Notes: generated by a model not told the origin, from the sequence alone. 64,000 nt of DNA from Hyposmocoma kahamanoa (GCF_003589595.1 NW_020653337.1:4292960-4356959), one strand, 5' to 3'; shown: positions 22,801 to 33,457, numbered from the stretch's first letter. Numbers and translations are program-made.

Positions 22801-24417
22801 TCACAGTTCTGCACATTTGCGCGCGCAAAATATTATGATGGAATATTTTTCCCACAGATTTAACATAACCCTTTGACCTCAATTATCTTAGGTCTTAGAA
22901 ATTTTAAATTTGGGCTCCATTACGACCTTTAGAACAGTATTTTTTTAACTATAGTACGAATCATAATTAGCTGTCCCAAATGTAAATAGAAGGGATAACC
23001 GAACAAAAAAATACATTTTCAATGGCAGTTTCTTATTTTGGACAATTAGGTATATAAGCTTTAAGAACTTTTTCCAAGCTGTACTCTGATAAAACTTAGA
23101 ACAATTCATATTTCGCAATAAAAATTTTTACATAACTTTGTTCAATACAAAAACTAAGAATAAAATACTATGTTCAAGGTCGTAAACAATTTTATGACGT
23201 TGGTAACGGTGATCGGGATCAAATAATGTTTTGTACAGCCATTTTGTGCAGATATCATTCTCGCTTCTCGAACATGATTATTTTCTTGTATCCGTAGTGC
23301 GTTTGTTAAATTATTTTGTGTTGCTATTAAAGTTTTTGTTTAGAGTTCATATTTTGTAACAGATAATTAAAATTGTACAAAATGATAACTCCTGCCAATT
23401 CCGTTAAAAATAGAAAATTTAGCAAACATGCTTTCACACTTTGACAATGACATTACGTGACATTTCTTTGTTTACAGACGTCTAATTATAATTCATATTA
23501 TAGTTTAACTTTCAACGATATAGCGACAGGGTAAAGTTTAAATTATTTTGGCAATCCAGATTTTGTTACAACTTTTTAAATAAGAAACAATGACCAATCA
23601 TCATCAAGATTTCATGCTTTTATCATATTGGTTTGTTTGCGTTTTGGCGACAGCTTCTGATAGTCTTCTGATAGTAATCGAGGCTTATAGCACCTCCATT
23701 GTTTTTTCTTCCGTGATTATTATAATGTATTTTATTCCTTCTCATTGTTATTTCATAGCTTAGTTTCACGGTGCATTAGTTCTTAACTATAACACCATGT
23801 AAATATATTTACAATAAATAAATATCAAGAATGGAGGTCATAATGTTATCTTCTTAGAATAATAACGCATAGAAACCTAGTCCGCACATGCTAAGTGAGG
23901 CAAATTGAAGCGCTCCCAATAGGCCTGCACGAGCGGGCGGGCCTTCAGTGCTTTAAGAATTTTAGCTAAAAATGACGAAATGTGCGGTAAATGAGTGTAA
24001 AAATACGTCAGACAAACATAAAATAAATACTAACATCACATTCCACAAGGAAGTAACGCGTTTCAACTTGTATTTTTATATAAATATTCACTAAAACCGA
24101 AAATTAACCTACTACTAAAACTAGCAAGCTACATGAATTTGATTTTTGTCTCACTTGTGACAGTTCGTTTGATATGAAACTATCATTCTATGCGTTATTA
24201 TTCTAAGGTTTGCCTATGAAATCATCCACCCGCATTTACTCATAATTGTTGGCTGAGGCTGTGTGCGCAGACTCGTGTGGTACATACGTAGGTTGAAGTC
24301 GTACAACGAAATAACATTAATTTAGCTCTGCACAACATTGTAGGTATCTAAACGCTCTAAACAAAGTTGACAAATAAAACAAATATTGTAGTAGAGACAT
24401 TACGTAATAAAGAGCAT
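22801..24417. other. No gene seen
   Basis: AT-rich intronic sequence without repeats shared elsewhere in the window. Confidence 0.45.
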
Positions 24418-24602
24418 CATTAGGAAGGTACCACACTTATCAATACGGATTCTATCGGATTTATTTCTATGTAATAAGAGCGAAAACGACGGCGGTCCGA
24501 GCGGAAGCGGAATGCGCCCCGCTTTTTCGCTCTTACTGCATGGACATAACGTCTTACCTATTCGGGACTCGCTTACTCTTTTAACAGTATTTAAACTTTC
24601 TA
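24418..24602 (-). repeat. Family V, antisense
   Basis: TTTTTCGCTCTTACTGCATG and CCACACTTATCAATACGG are the inverse of the 36.7-kb copy. The minus frame 24400-24666 is probably a by-product. Confidence 0.45.
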
Positions 24603-24689
24603 AGTCCATTTTTTTAAATTTTACAGGAGAGATCATGATAGCTTTAATGGTTTGACTGCATCTCAAACAGACTGATTAAGTTCCTCCTG

Positions 24690-24910
24690 CTCCACCACTG
24701 AATTTTTCGTAATTTACGTGCGAAATTTAATTTTAAATTATCAACGAGCTTTCCGGTAAATAAAAACATCGTGAGGAAACTTTCACACACCTGCAAAGCA
24801 ATTTAATGATGTGTGTGAAGTTTCCAATCCGAATTGGGCCCGCGTGGGAACTCCCAAGCCCTACCTTTATGAGAAGAGGCCTATGACCAGCGTTGGGACT
24901 ATATAAGGAA
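24690..24910 (+). repeat. SINE J body and tail
   Basis: CGAAATTTAATTTTAAATTA, ACATCGTGAGGAAACTTTCA, GTGTGTGAAGTTTCCAATCC and AGAGGCCTATGACCAGCG follow the usual order of the lepidopteran SINE body. Confidence 0.75.
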
Positions 24911-25369
24911 AACACTATCGAAAAAACTCCACTTGGTATAGGTAACGTGAGATCTCGTAATTTATGAATAGACGTCTCTGCAATCACAATGAACAAGTGA
25001 GACGAAAATTTTAGTCTGAAAAAAAAAATGGATCAAAGTCTTTTTGATCAATGAGTGTGATGACACCTTTACTATGGTACATTGTAAGACTAATAGTTGG
25101 GAGCAGACGGTATTCCTGGATCTATTGCGACACGTTACAAATTTGTAAATTTATTTACATGTGAGTGTTATATCATTCCTTATAACATTCATGGATTTAA
25201 CGTACAGTCAAGAGCACAAGCGTGCCGTTTTGGACTTGGGCCTGTTTACATCTCCAGCGGATATTGTTAGTACCATTTTGAATATCAGTAATGACGGATT
25301 TATTACGGGAATTATTGACATCACTACATCGAATATGGAGTGAACTATGTAAATATACGCTATTTACAT

Positions 25370-25610
25370 CCGATAGAATAGTTTCGTTTCGATTGTGGAG
25401 GGATATGAGGGGAAAGGAAAGCCAAAGAAAAGATGGATGGATTGTGTGAAAGATGACATGGATAAGAAAGGTGTGAGTATGGAAATGACGGCTGATAGGG
25501 GAGAGTGGAAGAAAAATACATATTGTGCCGATAAGAATAGGAAGAAGAGACAGAATAGTTTCGTTTCCTATGTGTTACAATCTCGAAAGCCAAAGACCTC
25601 GTTACGTAAA
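25370..25610 (+). pseudogene. RTE/CR1-like reverse-transcriptase C-terminal fragment
   Basis: The frame contains GKGKPKKRWMDCVKDDMDKK and then EMTADRGEWKKNTYCAD. The G-R/K-P-K-K-R-W-x-D-x-V-x-x-D-M and D-R-x-x-W-K-K-x-T motifs are characteristic of the final 60 residues of non-LTR reverse transcriptases common in insects. The usual stop after CADP has been lost and the frame runs on into unrelated sequence. Confidence 0.75.
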
Positions 25611-25879
25611 TAATTTTATTTCTATAATATTTAAGGAGCATTTAGCGAAATTTTTGTCGGGTCTAAATCACATATATCACTATTAGACACACATCAAGTT
25701 CAAAGCGAATGTGATGTTGGCAATCAGTAACATTAAGTGCTTTTAAAGTAATATTATGTTCATAAAAATTCGCGAATCTTTTATAATAACTACTATTTCC
25801 GGATTTCTTAAATAAATTTCAAGTTATGAGACAACAAATCAGTAGTGTTGATTTTCGTCTTCCTAAATCGTGATTTTTG

Positions 25880-26660
25880 ATCAATGTCCGTCGTTAATGT
25901 AGATGGAGCGGGCGCCCAGTTACACGAGGAAAGTTTTCGCGCGGCAGCCGCCCAGTTACCACGCCTTCGTGTAAATTAATGGCGAATCCGAATTTTATTT
26001 ACTAGGGAACAACATTTAAATTCCTCTGAATAATATAACCGCGCGGTCGCCGCGTGGCCGCCGCATAGACCAAATCCAAGCCAGGCCCGCCCGCGTACCC
26101 GGGACGCCCATTTAAGTTAAAACGTAAAAGCTAAATATATAGAGCGTATTTTGCCATGACAGTTAGACCCACGCGGCGGCCGCGCGGGGCGAGCGCGATG
26201 AATTACGCGTCGAGTAAATGCGCCCTAATTGTCGCACATTATTGGATTATTAGCGCGAGTGAATGTGCTACATATTAGCTTTTAAAACACTAGTTTAATT
26301 AGATTTAGGCGACAACTCAAATGTAAATAAAAACTAACAAAGGGAGCAAAAATTACATAATTAATTATGCTAATAAAGCTTCACAAACATGTGGTGCCCA
26401 GAAATTTCGACGGCCAACACTAAGGCGTATTGGCCAGAACTCAAAAAACCCGAAATTAGAGAGCCCTCGAGGCAGCCCTGAAAATCTTCTCTAATTAGAG
26501 CCTTATTACCAACACAATTGCGTGCACGCCATTGTTATTCGTGTTTACCCAACTAAACAAAAGACAAGCAAACACTCAAGTGCGTTGTCGCTGATGGGTG
26601 AAAAGACAAAACGAGATCCTTTCAAAACCCGTAATGTATTTAAATTAGGGTCGAGCAGTG
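25880..26660. promoter_or_regulatory. Candidate intronic regulatory element
   Basis: This stretch lacks any repeat family seen elsewhere in the window. It has CG-rich blocks (around 25930, 26040-26100 and 26170-26220) next to AT-rich sequence with homeodomain-type sites: ATAATTAATTATGCTAAT (26357-26374), the perfect palindrome CTCTAATTAGAG (26489-26500), TTTAATTAGATT and ATTGGATTATTAGCG. Such a mix suggests a developmental enhancer. This is inference; no conservation data were available. It could regulate a gene other than the RPUSD2-like host. Confidence 0.35.
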
Positions 26661-27315
26661 TGTCGTACATTCGAGGTACGAATGTTTAGGAGGGATAATG
26701 TAAACAAAATTACCCCTCCTAGGTGCGGTGTAGTGACGTATAAAAGGTAGCTTCGTTTTTGCCAATTTTTTATTGTTTCTTATAAGACACATACGTGGTA
26801 ATTGCGTAATACGAATTTTTTCAAGGGGGTAGGTTAATGTCGTTCAATTCTTCTTTGTTCCGTGTACCATTTCAAATCACAAATTATGGCAAGAATGCGG
26901 TGCTTACATGATTAGTCAGGAGCTTATAATACTAATATTAATGAAATAGATGGATTGTAGATAAAAAACATTCGTTCCAATCCAAAATGAAACTCCAAAT
27001 TGTTATGTGTAAAGGGCTGGTTGCTACTTATTTTTCTAATTTAGAATTAAAACCAAAAAACTTGATTAACTAACGGTTTTTGTAGCAGGCAACACACGAA
27101 ACGTACAAACACAATTTTGACAGCAGAGAGATCTTAAATGACTTAGATTTACGTACATTCAGCCTAGTTTAAAATTCTAACAAATTGACGAGGACCTGTT
27201 TATCCTAATATATTAAAATTAAAAATTATAAAAATACAAAGTATTCAACACAAATTATTAAACGCAATGCGTAGCTAATTGTTGAAATTTATCATAATAA
27301 TATTATTACGATAAG
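26661..27315. other. No gene seen
   Basis: Starts with small palindromes (TCGTACATTCGAGGTACGA near 26662) and becomes ordinary AT-rich sequence. Confidence 0.4.
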
Positions 27316-27361
27316 TGCCTCCGTTGCCGAACGGTTACCATGCTGGACTGCCACGCAGATG
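27316..27361 (+). repeat. SINE D head only
   Basis: TGCCTCCGTTGCCGAACGGT to CTGCCACGCAGATGT, cut off before the B box and fused to family C. Confidence 0.75.
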
Positions 27362-27470
27362 TCAAAATCGGTTCACAAATGCCGTAGCTACGAGTAATTA
27401 CATAATATACGCGCAGGAAGAATAAAATCGAATTGAGAACTTCCTCCATTTTTTGAAGTCGGTTCAAAAG
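27362..27470 (+). repeat. Family C 3' end joined to a SINE D head
   Basis: TCAAAATCGGTTCACAAATG to TTTTTTGAAGTCGGTTCAA is the C 3' end. It follows directly on the tRNA-like head at 27316-27361, forming a chimera. Confidence 0.7.
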
Positions 27471-28109
27471 AACTTAACTCATATTTGTCTATTAACGAAA
27501 AGCCATCCGTTTTCCTAAACATCCAGGAAGCATAACCGTAGAAACTAATGCACGCGATAAATCATACGAACACATGTTTAACGTGTGTTTTAACTAGTGC
27601 AGTGATACGTGTCGATAAATTTTACTATCGATTTTGCAAGATAGAAAGGGGTGGATAGCCTACAGTGAGACAATAGAAGCTAATAAAAAACCTCCAATCG
27701 TAAACATAAAAACATCATGATTCATTGGACAAGGTTTTAATCAAGTGGTTTTTATTATTTGCGACGCGATGCCCATGGAGTAATTTTGACCCTCTAGCAG
27801 GTCTTTGAAAACGTATATCTGTGTGATGGTACTGCTGGTGCTGAGAGCGTTCTGGTGGTTTGTAAGTAGTAGTCCAAGGGTAGCAGTAATAGCCTCCGCA
27901 GCCTCGCAGCCTCCAACATCTTATTTAGTAAATCTAGCAATTCAAACGTTGAAAGTCCAATTTATAGATATTTAATCGGTTTTAACAAATATATTATAAT
28001 CTTTAAAATGTAAACTGTATAAATATAGCTAGTAAACGATTCAAAAAGATAAATAGTGGTACGTTCGCTGCCGCGGTCGCGCAGAGAGTGACGATGGAAA
28101 AAAAACAAA
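27471..28109. other. No gene seen
   Basis: No supported frame. Possibly flank or interior of the Tc1-like relic that follows. Confidence 0.4.
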
Positions 28110-28500
28110 ATCAGAATGCGAGGTAAAATGGAACAATTTTAAATTTAAATACGAGTAGAAGAAGAAAAAACGATACGATACGAATGGAGAGAGGCGATGC
28201 AAAAAGGTGGGATGGGCAGTCCATTTGCCAACTCTCACTATTGTCACTTCTTGTAGGTGATTTTAGGTCTTTGTAAGATTTTCGTCGATTTCTTACTGCT
28301 TGATTGACAAGGAATGTATCATTCCTGTGCTCTGTACATCTTTTCCTTCCAGATCTTCTTCTTTTCACTGAAAGAATCAGTCGCTTGGAAACTCTTCCAA
28401 ATTAATTGAACCTTAGAACGCGAAATTCCAAGCTGCCGTGCTATAATAACGTTAGTTGCAACCTTCATCGAGAAGAGACGACTTTGCTCGCTACAATGGT
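28110..28500 (-). pseudogene. Tc1-like transposase fragment (N-terminal DNA-binding region)
   Basis: Reading leftwards, one frame gives IIARQLGISRSKVQLIWKSF followed by QATDSF, a helix-turn-helix as in Tc1 transposases. After a frameshift the next frame gives RRSGRKRCTEHRNDTFLVNQ and then AVRNRRKSYKDL, the linker and start of the second helix-turn-helix domain. The catalytic DDE region is missing, so it cannot encode an active transposase. Inverted ends were not identified. Confidence 0.7.
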
Positions 28501-29022
28501 GTTGTCCATGTCGTAATGAAACTTATTTAAGTGAACACTACTTGTGCCAAACTTCTTTTAATCAATAGAATAGTGAAAATAAGGAATATTTACTCAACTG
28601 ACATTGTCTTACAAGTCATACGTATTCTCATATGTCAACTGACGATAATAAACAAAAAAAATCCTGCGTTTTTTGACGTTTGATTGAAAAAATTGGAGAA
28701 CTTTTACCTTAAAATTTAAAAATTCACATTTGGAATGTTCACGCGTGAAACAAGGAACAACATTCAAAACAAATAATAAATAATTATAGAATAATTTAAT
28801 CGATCTAGCAACATAAATTAAGTGCTCGTTCTTTTTGCAACATAGTGTATTTTTTTTCGTACGATGTTTACATTTCGTAAAATTGTTATTTATAGGAGTT
28901 GCAATACTCATACATATCTGTTTAGGTATAAGAGTGTAAAGTAAAATTGTGTTAATGTTTTTGTGATTATTAACTAAATAAAAAAATAAAAATGTCTTAA
29001 ATCAACAAAGAATTTATTGTTA
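28501..29022. other. No gene seen
   Basis: Very AT-rich. The 100-codon minus frame at 28609-28911 lacks any motif and its composition suggests chance. Confidence 0.4.
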
Positions 29023-29233
29023 TATTAATAATAATAACGGACATTCACACCTTCGCACTAGGGAAACCCTGTATCGCGGGACCATGGACACAAACATAGA
29101 CAACTACAAATTACACCCAAATTCACAAGAGAATCAAATATAGGCCATACAAATATATCTTCCGTCCCGGGAATCGAACCCGGGACCTCTGCGTGGCAGT
29201 CCAGCATGGCAACCGTTCGGCCACGGAGGCAGT
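29023..29233 (-). repeat. SINE D, full length, antisense
   Basis: The ATAATAATAA tail is at the left. GGAATCGAACCCGGGACC (B box) and CAACCGTTCGGCCACGGAGG (A-box side) are at the right. Confidence 0.88.
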
Positions 29234-29384
29234 TCATAGTTACTATGACGAGATATATTGAAAAGTTTGAAAATTTTACTCTAAAAAATTTATAAACGTT
29301 TTTTTGTATAAAATGTAAGTGCGTATCTGACATCCATCTCACTAGATGGTAAGTGACGATGAGGTCGACGATGGAGCTGCACAC

Positions 29385-29575
29385 CGAAATAGTGCCTATT
29401 CACTCTCGACTTGAAAACACAAGTTATAACGTTCAGGGAATAAGTCTGCAGGCAGGGAATACCACTCCATAGCTGTTCGCCATATAAATGTGGAAGCGTA
29501 ACGCTTCGTGCGAGTCCTTGGAATGTCCACTCAACCGGAACCCAAGCCTACGTCTAGTCCTCCGGTGACGGAAAA
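29385..29575 (-). pseudogene. Jockey/CR1-like C-terminal fragment, minus strand
   Basis: The minus strand encodes the same terminal motif as 19.4 kb, with the nucleotide block TATATGGCGAACAGCTATGG and TTCCCTGCCTGCAGACTTAT shared almost exactly. Frameshifts separate the blocks. It continues left into GCGATGAGGTCGACGATGG, a 3' untranslated segment that recurs near 37.3 kb. Confidence 0.65.
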
Positions 29576-30070
29576 GGGGAAAGCGGAATTAAATCGTCAA
29601 TTCCATCGTATAGTATCCGTGATTAATCTCAAATACTTTGATGATAATCACGGATACGTATAAATCTTATTTTAGGTTACGTTAGTTGGGTTGATTTAAA
29701 ATTATCGATAATTTTAAGACAACATAAATATGTGGATACATTTCAAGGTTAACATCGACAATAAATGCCTGTCACTATTGGTTTGTAAAACATTTTAGCT
29801 ATGACCTAAAAACAATTTGAATATTTTAGAGCAACTATTTTTAACTGCGGAATCTTTTAACACGTCTAAAAGGTTGGAATAAAGCCCAGACTTGGTTTTT
29901 TAGGTAATGGGATTCTGGTCTTAATTAGTTTTTATTTCTAGAAGTAGTAATTTTCTGTTGATTGATTACTATTGTTCGGCTTTATTCACGCTGAGACTTG
30001 TAACAGGTTGCCAGATTTATTAACAATGTCGTAATCAAAGGTGTTATTATGGCAAGGAACCATAGAGCAA
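29576..30070. other. No gene seen; small hairpin near 29606
   Basis: GTATCCGTGATTA at about 29607 pairs with TAATCACGGATAC at about 29643. Otherwise AT-rich. Confidence 0.45.
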
Positions 30071-30180
30071 GCAGCTGCAGAGCTCCTTGTGAGAGAGTTC
30101 GTCCAGTAATGGAAGGACCAAAGAAGTACTGCCACCTTACCTATTTCCGCCGCAAAGCAGTAATGTGAACATTACTCATT
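30071..30180 (+). repeat. Family A, 5' part
   Basis: It runs from GAGCTCCTTGTG to GCAGTAATGTGAACATTACT, with a 13-bp insertion after TTCGTCCAG. The 3' half is absent. Confidence 0.75.
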
Positions 30181-30379
30181 ACTTATTTTTCTATTTGTTT
30201 AATTCCAAAACTAATATATTATTACAGGTTATCCACCCAACGCAATATACCAGCAAAAATTACTAAATGTTACTTAAGATATAAAGCGCTATCTTTATAA
30301 ATTATCTCAGAGAACGATCGAACAGATCGATCTTATTCGATATTTCGTTCAGGGTGCGCAATGTGCGCGTCAGCGGATA

Positions 30380-31015
30380 TTCCGTCATGAGATTGGTCCT
30401 TTCGCGCGGCACCGCCTTTAGCGGTGGTCAGCGACGTCACCCCACGTACCTATCATGAACACATAAGCCTAACACCCCTAGTAGCATCGGATTGCTAGCA
30501 GCTAGTAGCACTGCTAATGCTATGTTCCTGCGCACGTATAGCTCGTTGTATCCCACCATACCCAATATTAACAGATTAGGATATATCAGGCGGTAGAAGG
30601 GGAAAACCCCGTATTGCGTCATGTATTGCCTCATGTACAGATAGATATCTTAGGAATTTGTTTTAAATGCGCTCCAGCAAAAGGCTATACCGCGTTTGAA
30701 GCAGACTACCGCATTACACTCGAGGAGGCTTCTTACAGGGGATTATACAATGTAACAATAGCACTAATACTAAACTCGGTAAATATCCGAGGGGTCGCTG
30801 TCCCACAAGATGGCCCGATGGTCTCCATGATGTGCTCCACTATGCCAAAGACCGCTGCAGATGGCACAGCGTCGTCATACAAAAACTGTTTCCGCGGGGA
30901 AGTCACGACCCTCAGTAATGAGGAATACGACGCAAGGAGGAGGAGGATTATTATTAGCTGGAAAAGCGGTAGCCACCTTGAGGCAACAATCGGTGGTACG
31001 TGTCCAGTCGGATAG
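30380..31015 (+). other. Base-balanced module of unknown nature with a 133-codon frame
   Basis: The plus frame 30614-31015 encodes 133 residues and starts MRHVLPHVQIDILGI; it ends in TIGGTCPVG. I recognise no domain. A 65-codon frame lies on the minus strand at 30437-30634. The region is richer in G+C than its surroundings, has a CACCGCCTTTAGCGGTG hairpin near 30410, and abuts the outer transposon at 31067. It could be a repeat unit present once here, or a real short gene; no splice sites or family resemblance decide it. Confidence 0.3.
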
Positions 31016-31216
31016 AAATAATTTTACTTTGTGTCTGTTCAATCTTTGTATCAATAATAACATCATACTATAGTGTATTTTTTTGAAGACGGAGTAAAAT
31101 GACAGTTCATCGCGCAAAAGTGTTGCCCGCTTACAAGTAGATAGTGATTGCAGTCGATAAATATTCTATCGACTATCGATTGAATGTTGATTACGCATGC
31201 AATAAATAGTCGAATT

Positions 31217-31265
31217 TGTTTAATTTGAACCATCATCGGCCCATTATTCGTTCAACTGTTGGGCA
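31217..31265 (-). repeat. SINE J tail scrap inside the 31-kb transposon
   Basis: CCATCATCGGCCCATTATTC and CAACTGTTGGGCATAGG are the inverse of the J tail. Confidence 0.5.
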
Positions 31266-31280
31266 TAGGTTCATTTGAAT

Positions 31281-31508
31281 CATTGACTTACAATTATATG
31301 GACGTCGGGTCCGCGCTAAAAAGTGTCCGCACTTGTAAGGCGCTAAAATCGTATACAGAGCGCCAAACTCCGCTTTAGTCTTCATTTGTTCGACTGACAG
31401 CGCGATACTGCGATGACATTACAATTTAAATTTCAAATAGGTTGACTTGGGACATTTTTTTCGTGGTTTTTGTATTAGACCCGTCGTCCATTTATTTGTA
31501 AGTCAATG
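31281..31508. mobile_element. Inner MITE nested in the 31-kb element (perfect 8-bp duplication)
   Basis: The ends are CATTGACTTACA and its inverted partner TGTAAGTCAATG as part of arms of about 30 bp reaching GGACG(A/T)CGGGTC. Both flanks read ATTTGAAT (31273-31280 and 31509-31516), a perfect 8-bp duplication. Like family B it has CA...TG ends with an 8-bp duplication, so it may belong to the same superfamily. Being inside the outer element, it must have landed later. Confidence 0.85.
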
Positions 31509-31978
31509 ATTTGAATTGTCAATTTTTGTAAGTTCATACATACACTGCATTTAGAACTATGTTTATTAAAAATACAAAGAGGAGACATATTTTAAAGTTT
31601 TTCATTTTAACTCAATATAGATAATCAAATACACACGTTCTTGTTAAAATGTGCATGAATAAAAATTATTTTGATACTAGTAGGTCAGCTGTGAAAATAA
31701 GAATGAAGAATGCAATAACGCAATTATTAATCAATAGAACGTCGTAACATTCACAATTAAGACGTTTTTGGCATTCTTTCACAATCTATCGATAATACTG
31801 TCGATAAATACATGACTATTTAAAATTGTATGAAAACTGGCAACCTTACAAATATCATTTTACTCCGTCTTCAAAAAAGAGAGACTATAGTGGCATATTT
31901 TCACAAGTATAATTATAACATGGTAGTAAAACATTATGATATTCAATAATAATAAAATATTACAATAAAGCGACTAAC

Positions 31979-32065
31979 CTTCTTCAAGTCCTTGTTAATA
32001 TCGGTATCATCCGCCTTCCTTTTCTCGCAGGAAAGTATACAGCTTTTGCCGTTGTCTTTTTCTCC
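31979..32065 (-). CDS. Upstream coding exon of the same RPUSD2-like gene (N-terminal extension)
   Basis: On the minus strand a strong acceptor (CTTTTGTTTCAG) opens an 87-base exon that ends at AAGAAG|GTTAGT. Only the phase-0 frame is open from end to end; both other frames hit TGA. It encodes 29 residues starting GEKDNGKSC and ending KRKADDTDINKDLKK, charged and without a recognisable domain, as expected for the disordered N-terminus of an RPUSD2-like protein. It begins and ends in phase 0, exactly what the exon at 7501-7588 needs, so the junction reads KK|AKLETK. No ATG lies in it, so at least one exon further right (upstream) must carry the start. A symmetric 87-bp exon could be skipped without breaking the frame. 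Linking the two exons is an inference from phase, strand and protein character. Confidence 0.7.
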
Positions 32066-32737
32066 CTGAAACAAAAGACGGGATATTAGTTCACATTTTC
32101 TCCCTAACCTAAGTATTAACTCAAAAAGTGAATTTATTTAGAATAGCTGAAAAACGAATTACTCAGTTCCCGTGAAAGATTATTATAATAATTTATGAAT
32201 TTATGAATGGGTTAAAATTTATTAGACATCTAAACAACTCCTACTTGCCAATAAGAAGTATATTTAAAAAATAAATTCATATTTTTGAGTAACTGTTTTG
32301 TCCAGAAGTATCTCACAAAACGTTTGTCTCATTCTGGGTTAAGTAGATATATTTTAATGGTTTCTAACAATATTCTAACGACAATTTTGCTGACGTGTAG
32401 AGAAACTTTTACGTTCAGAAATAGTACAATCTTGAATTTCACATATTTTGAGTTACAACACTATTGTAATAAATTGGCATGCAAATAATGGTCATCTATA
32501 TTTTATAATTTAACAATTTGAAAGCAATTCTAATAGTAGCACAGAGTCATTAACATTTATTATAATACTATGTTATTGGTATGTCAATAGAATTTTATGA
32601 AAGAAAAGAAAGAAATTTGGTCTAATAGATTTAATTAAATATTGACATATTATTACAGTACGCCCTTAACACGTCATGAAGATGTAAAAAAATATTTAAT
32701 GAATAACTAAAGTTTTCTTCCTCTTTGGTCAAACCAA
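32066..32737. other. Start of the intron upstream of the 32-kb exon; no gene seen
   Basis: AT-rich. It begins with the acceptor tract of the exon (minus strand). Confidence 0.45.
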
Positions 32738-32800
32738 ATTAAATTGGGGAGATCAGGGGAGGCCTGTGCCCAGCAGCGGGACTATATGGGCTAACTGTTA
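32738..32800 (+). repeat. SINE J tail
   Basis: GAGGCCTGTGCCCAGCAGCG and GGACTATATGGGCTAACTG are the characteristic tail. Confidence 0.7.
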
Positions 32801-33074
32801 AGTGTGGTGCCTTCCTAATCAATCGATTTTCAAGAGTAAGGTAATAAATAATAATAGACCGTACTCAGGCTAACTCTAACATGTTATTTTAACTATCGAT
32901 TTCGGCGAAGATCACGCTATTAAAGAATCCAGATTGCAGTAAAGATTGTAGTTAAATTTTGTGTGTTAAATAACCAAGATTTAAATTTTGTAAGATATAA
33001 ACAAAAACTTTGATTAATCACGTATCAAAAAACAAGGGGTTGTATTAGGATTATAACTTTTTTATTAAGTAAAA

Positions 33075-33255
33075 CCGTCCTCAAAAGTTAGCTTACCGAC
33101 TTTTTTTTATTGTAATCACAACTACTTGCTAAGTTTGATTGAGATCGGTTAACGGAAAGTGCGCAAAACCGGATGTATCCCCTAGTTTGCCACCCTTACA
33201 GGTGGAATGTTCAAATTTAAATGGGAATAGTACTGAGGTACCCTTCTAGGATAAA
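33075..33255 (+). repeat. Family C partial copy
   Basis: GAGATCGGTTAACGGAAAGT, GTATCCCCTAGTTTGCCACC and ATTTAAATGGGAATAGTACT match C. It runs straight into a SINE E copy. Confidence 0.65.
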
Positions 33256-33370
33256 ATTCCTTTGATCCGGCTGGATTCGAACCAATGTCTTCTAGCAAAC
33301 CGTGTCAGACGGTGTGCCAACTAAGCCACGGAGCGAACCAGCGGTCCTTACGAATTTTTGTATGTGCTTG
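33256..33370 (-). repeat. SINE E head (tRNA-derived), antisense
   Basis: GATCCGGCTGGATTCGAACC holds the B box in reverse, and CCAACTAAGCCACGGAGCG the A box in reverse. Confidence 0.75.
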
Positions 33371-33457
33371 TCATCGTGTCTTGTTGCCGGCTCCGGCTAG
33401 AAATATCGCTATTCACTGCATTTAATTTTTTATAGAATTAATATTCAATTATATGTT

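Larger units (their letters stand above)
31076..31883. mobile_element. Outer foldback DNA transposon with 9-bp flanking repeats
   Basis: The inverted ends share TTTTTTGAAGACGGAGTAAA, about 25 bp long (31079-31103 against 31856-31880). Both flanks read ACTATAGTG (31067-31075 and 31884-31892). A 9-bp duplication fits Mutator-like elements; if the first base is chance, 8 bp would fit hAT. No transposase is visible. It contains a second element (31281-31508) and a scrap of SINE J tail. It lies about 100 bp from the 31979-32065 exon, in the intron. Confidence 0.8.
7589..31978 (-). other. Inferred 24.4-kb intron of the RPUSD2-like gene
   Basis: This is the interval between the two phase-compatible exons. 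Its donor is AAG|GTTAGT at the 32-kb exon and its acceptor TTACAG at the 7.6-kb exon. Most of it is interspersed repeats, MITEs and retroelement scraps, listed separately, plus the assembly gap and a non-repetitive stretch near 26 kb. If the exons belonged to two different genes, this would be intergenic. Confidence 0.6.

Noticed and set aside
28609..28911. 100-codon minus frame
   Set aside because: Lys/Phe/Asn-rich translation of AT-rich DNA with no motif.
29058..29384. 108-codon minus frame
   Set aside because: Most of it is a SINE D copy read through; the peptide reflects the tRNA-like head.
30400..30425. Helitron 3' hairpin at CACCGCCTTTAGCGGTG
   Set aside because: A hairpin exists but there is no CTAG-type terminus at the right distance and no matching 5' TC end.
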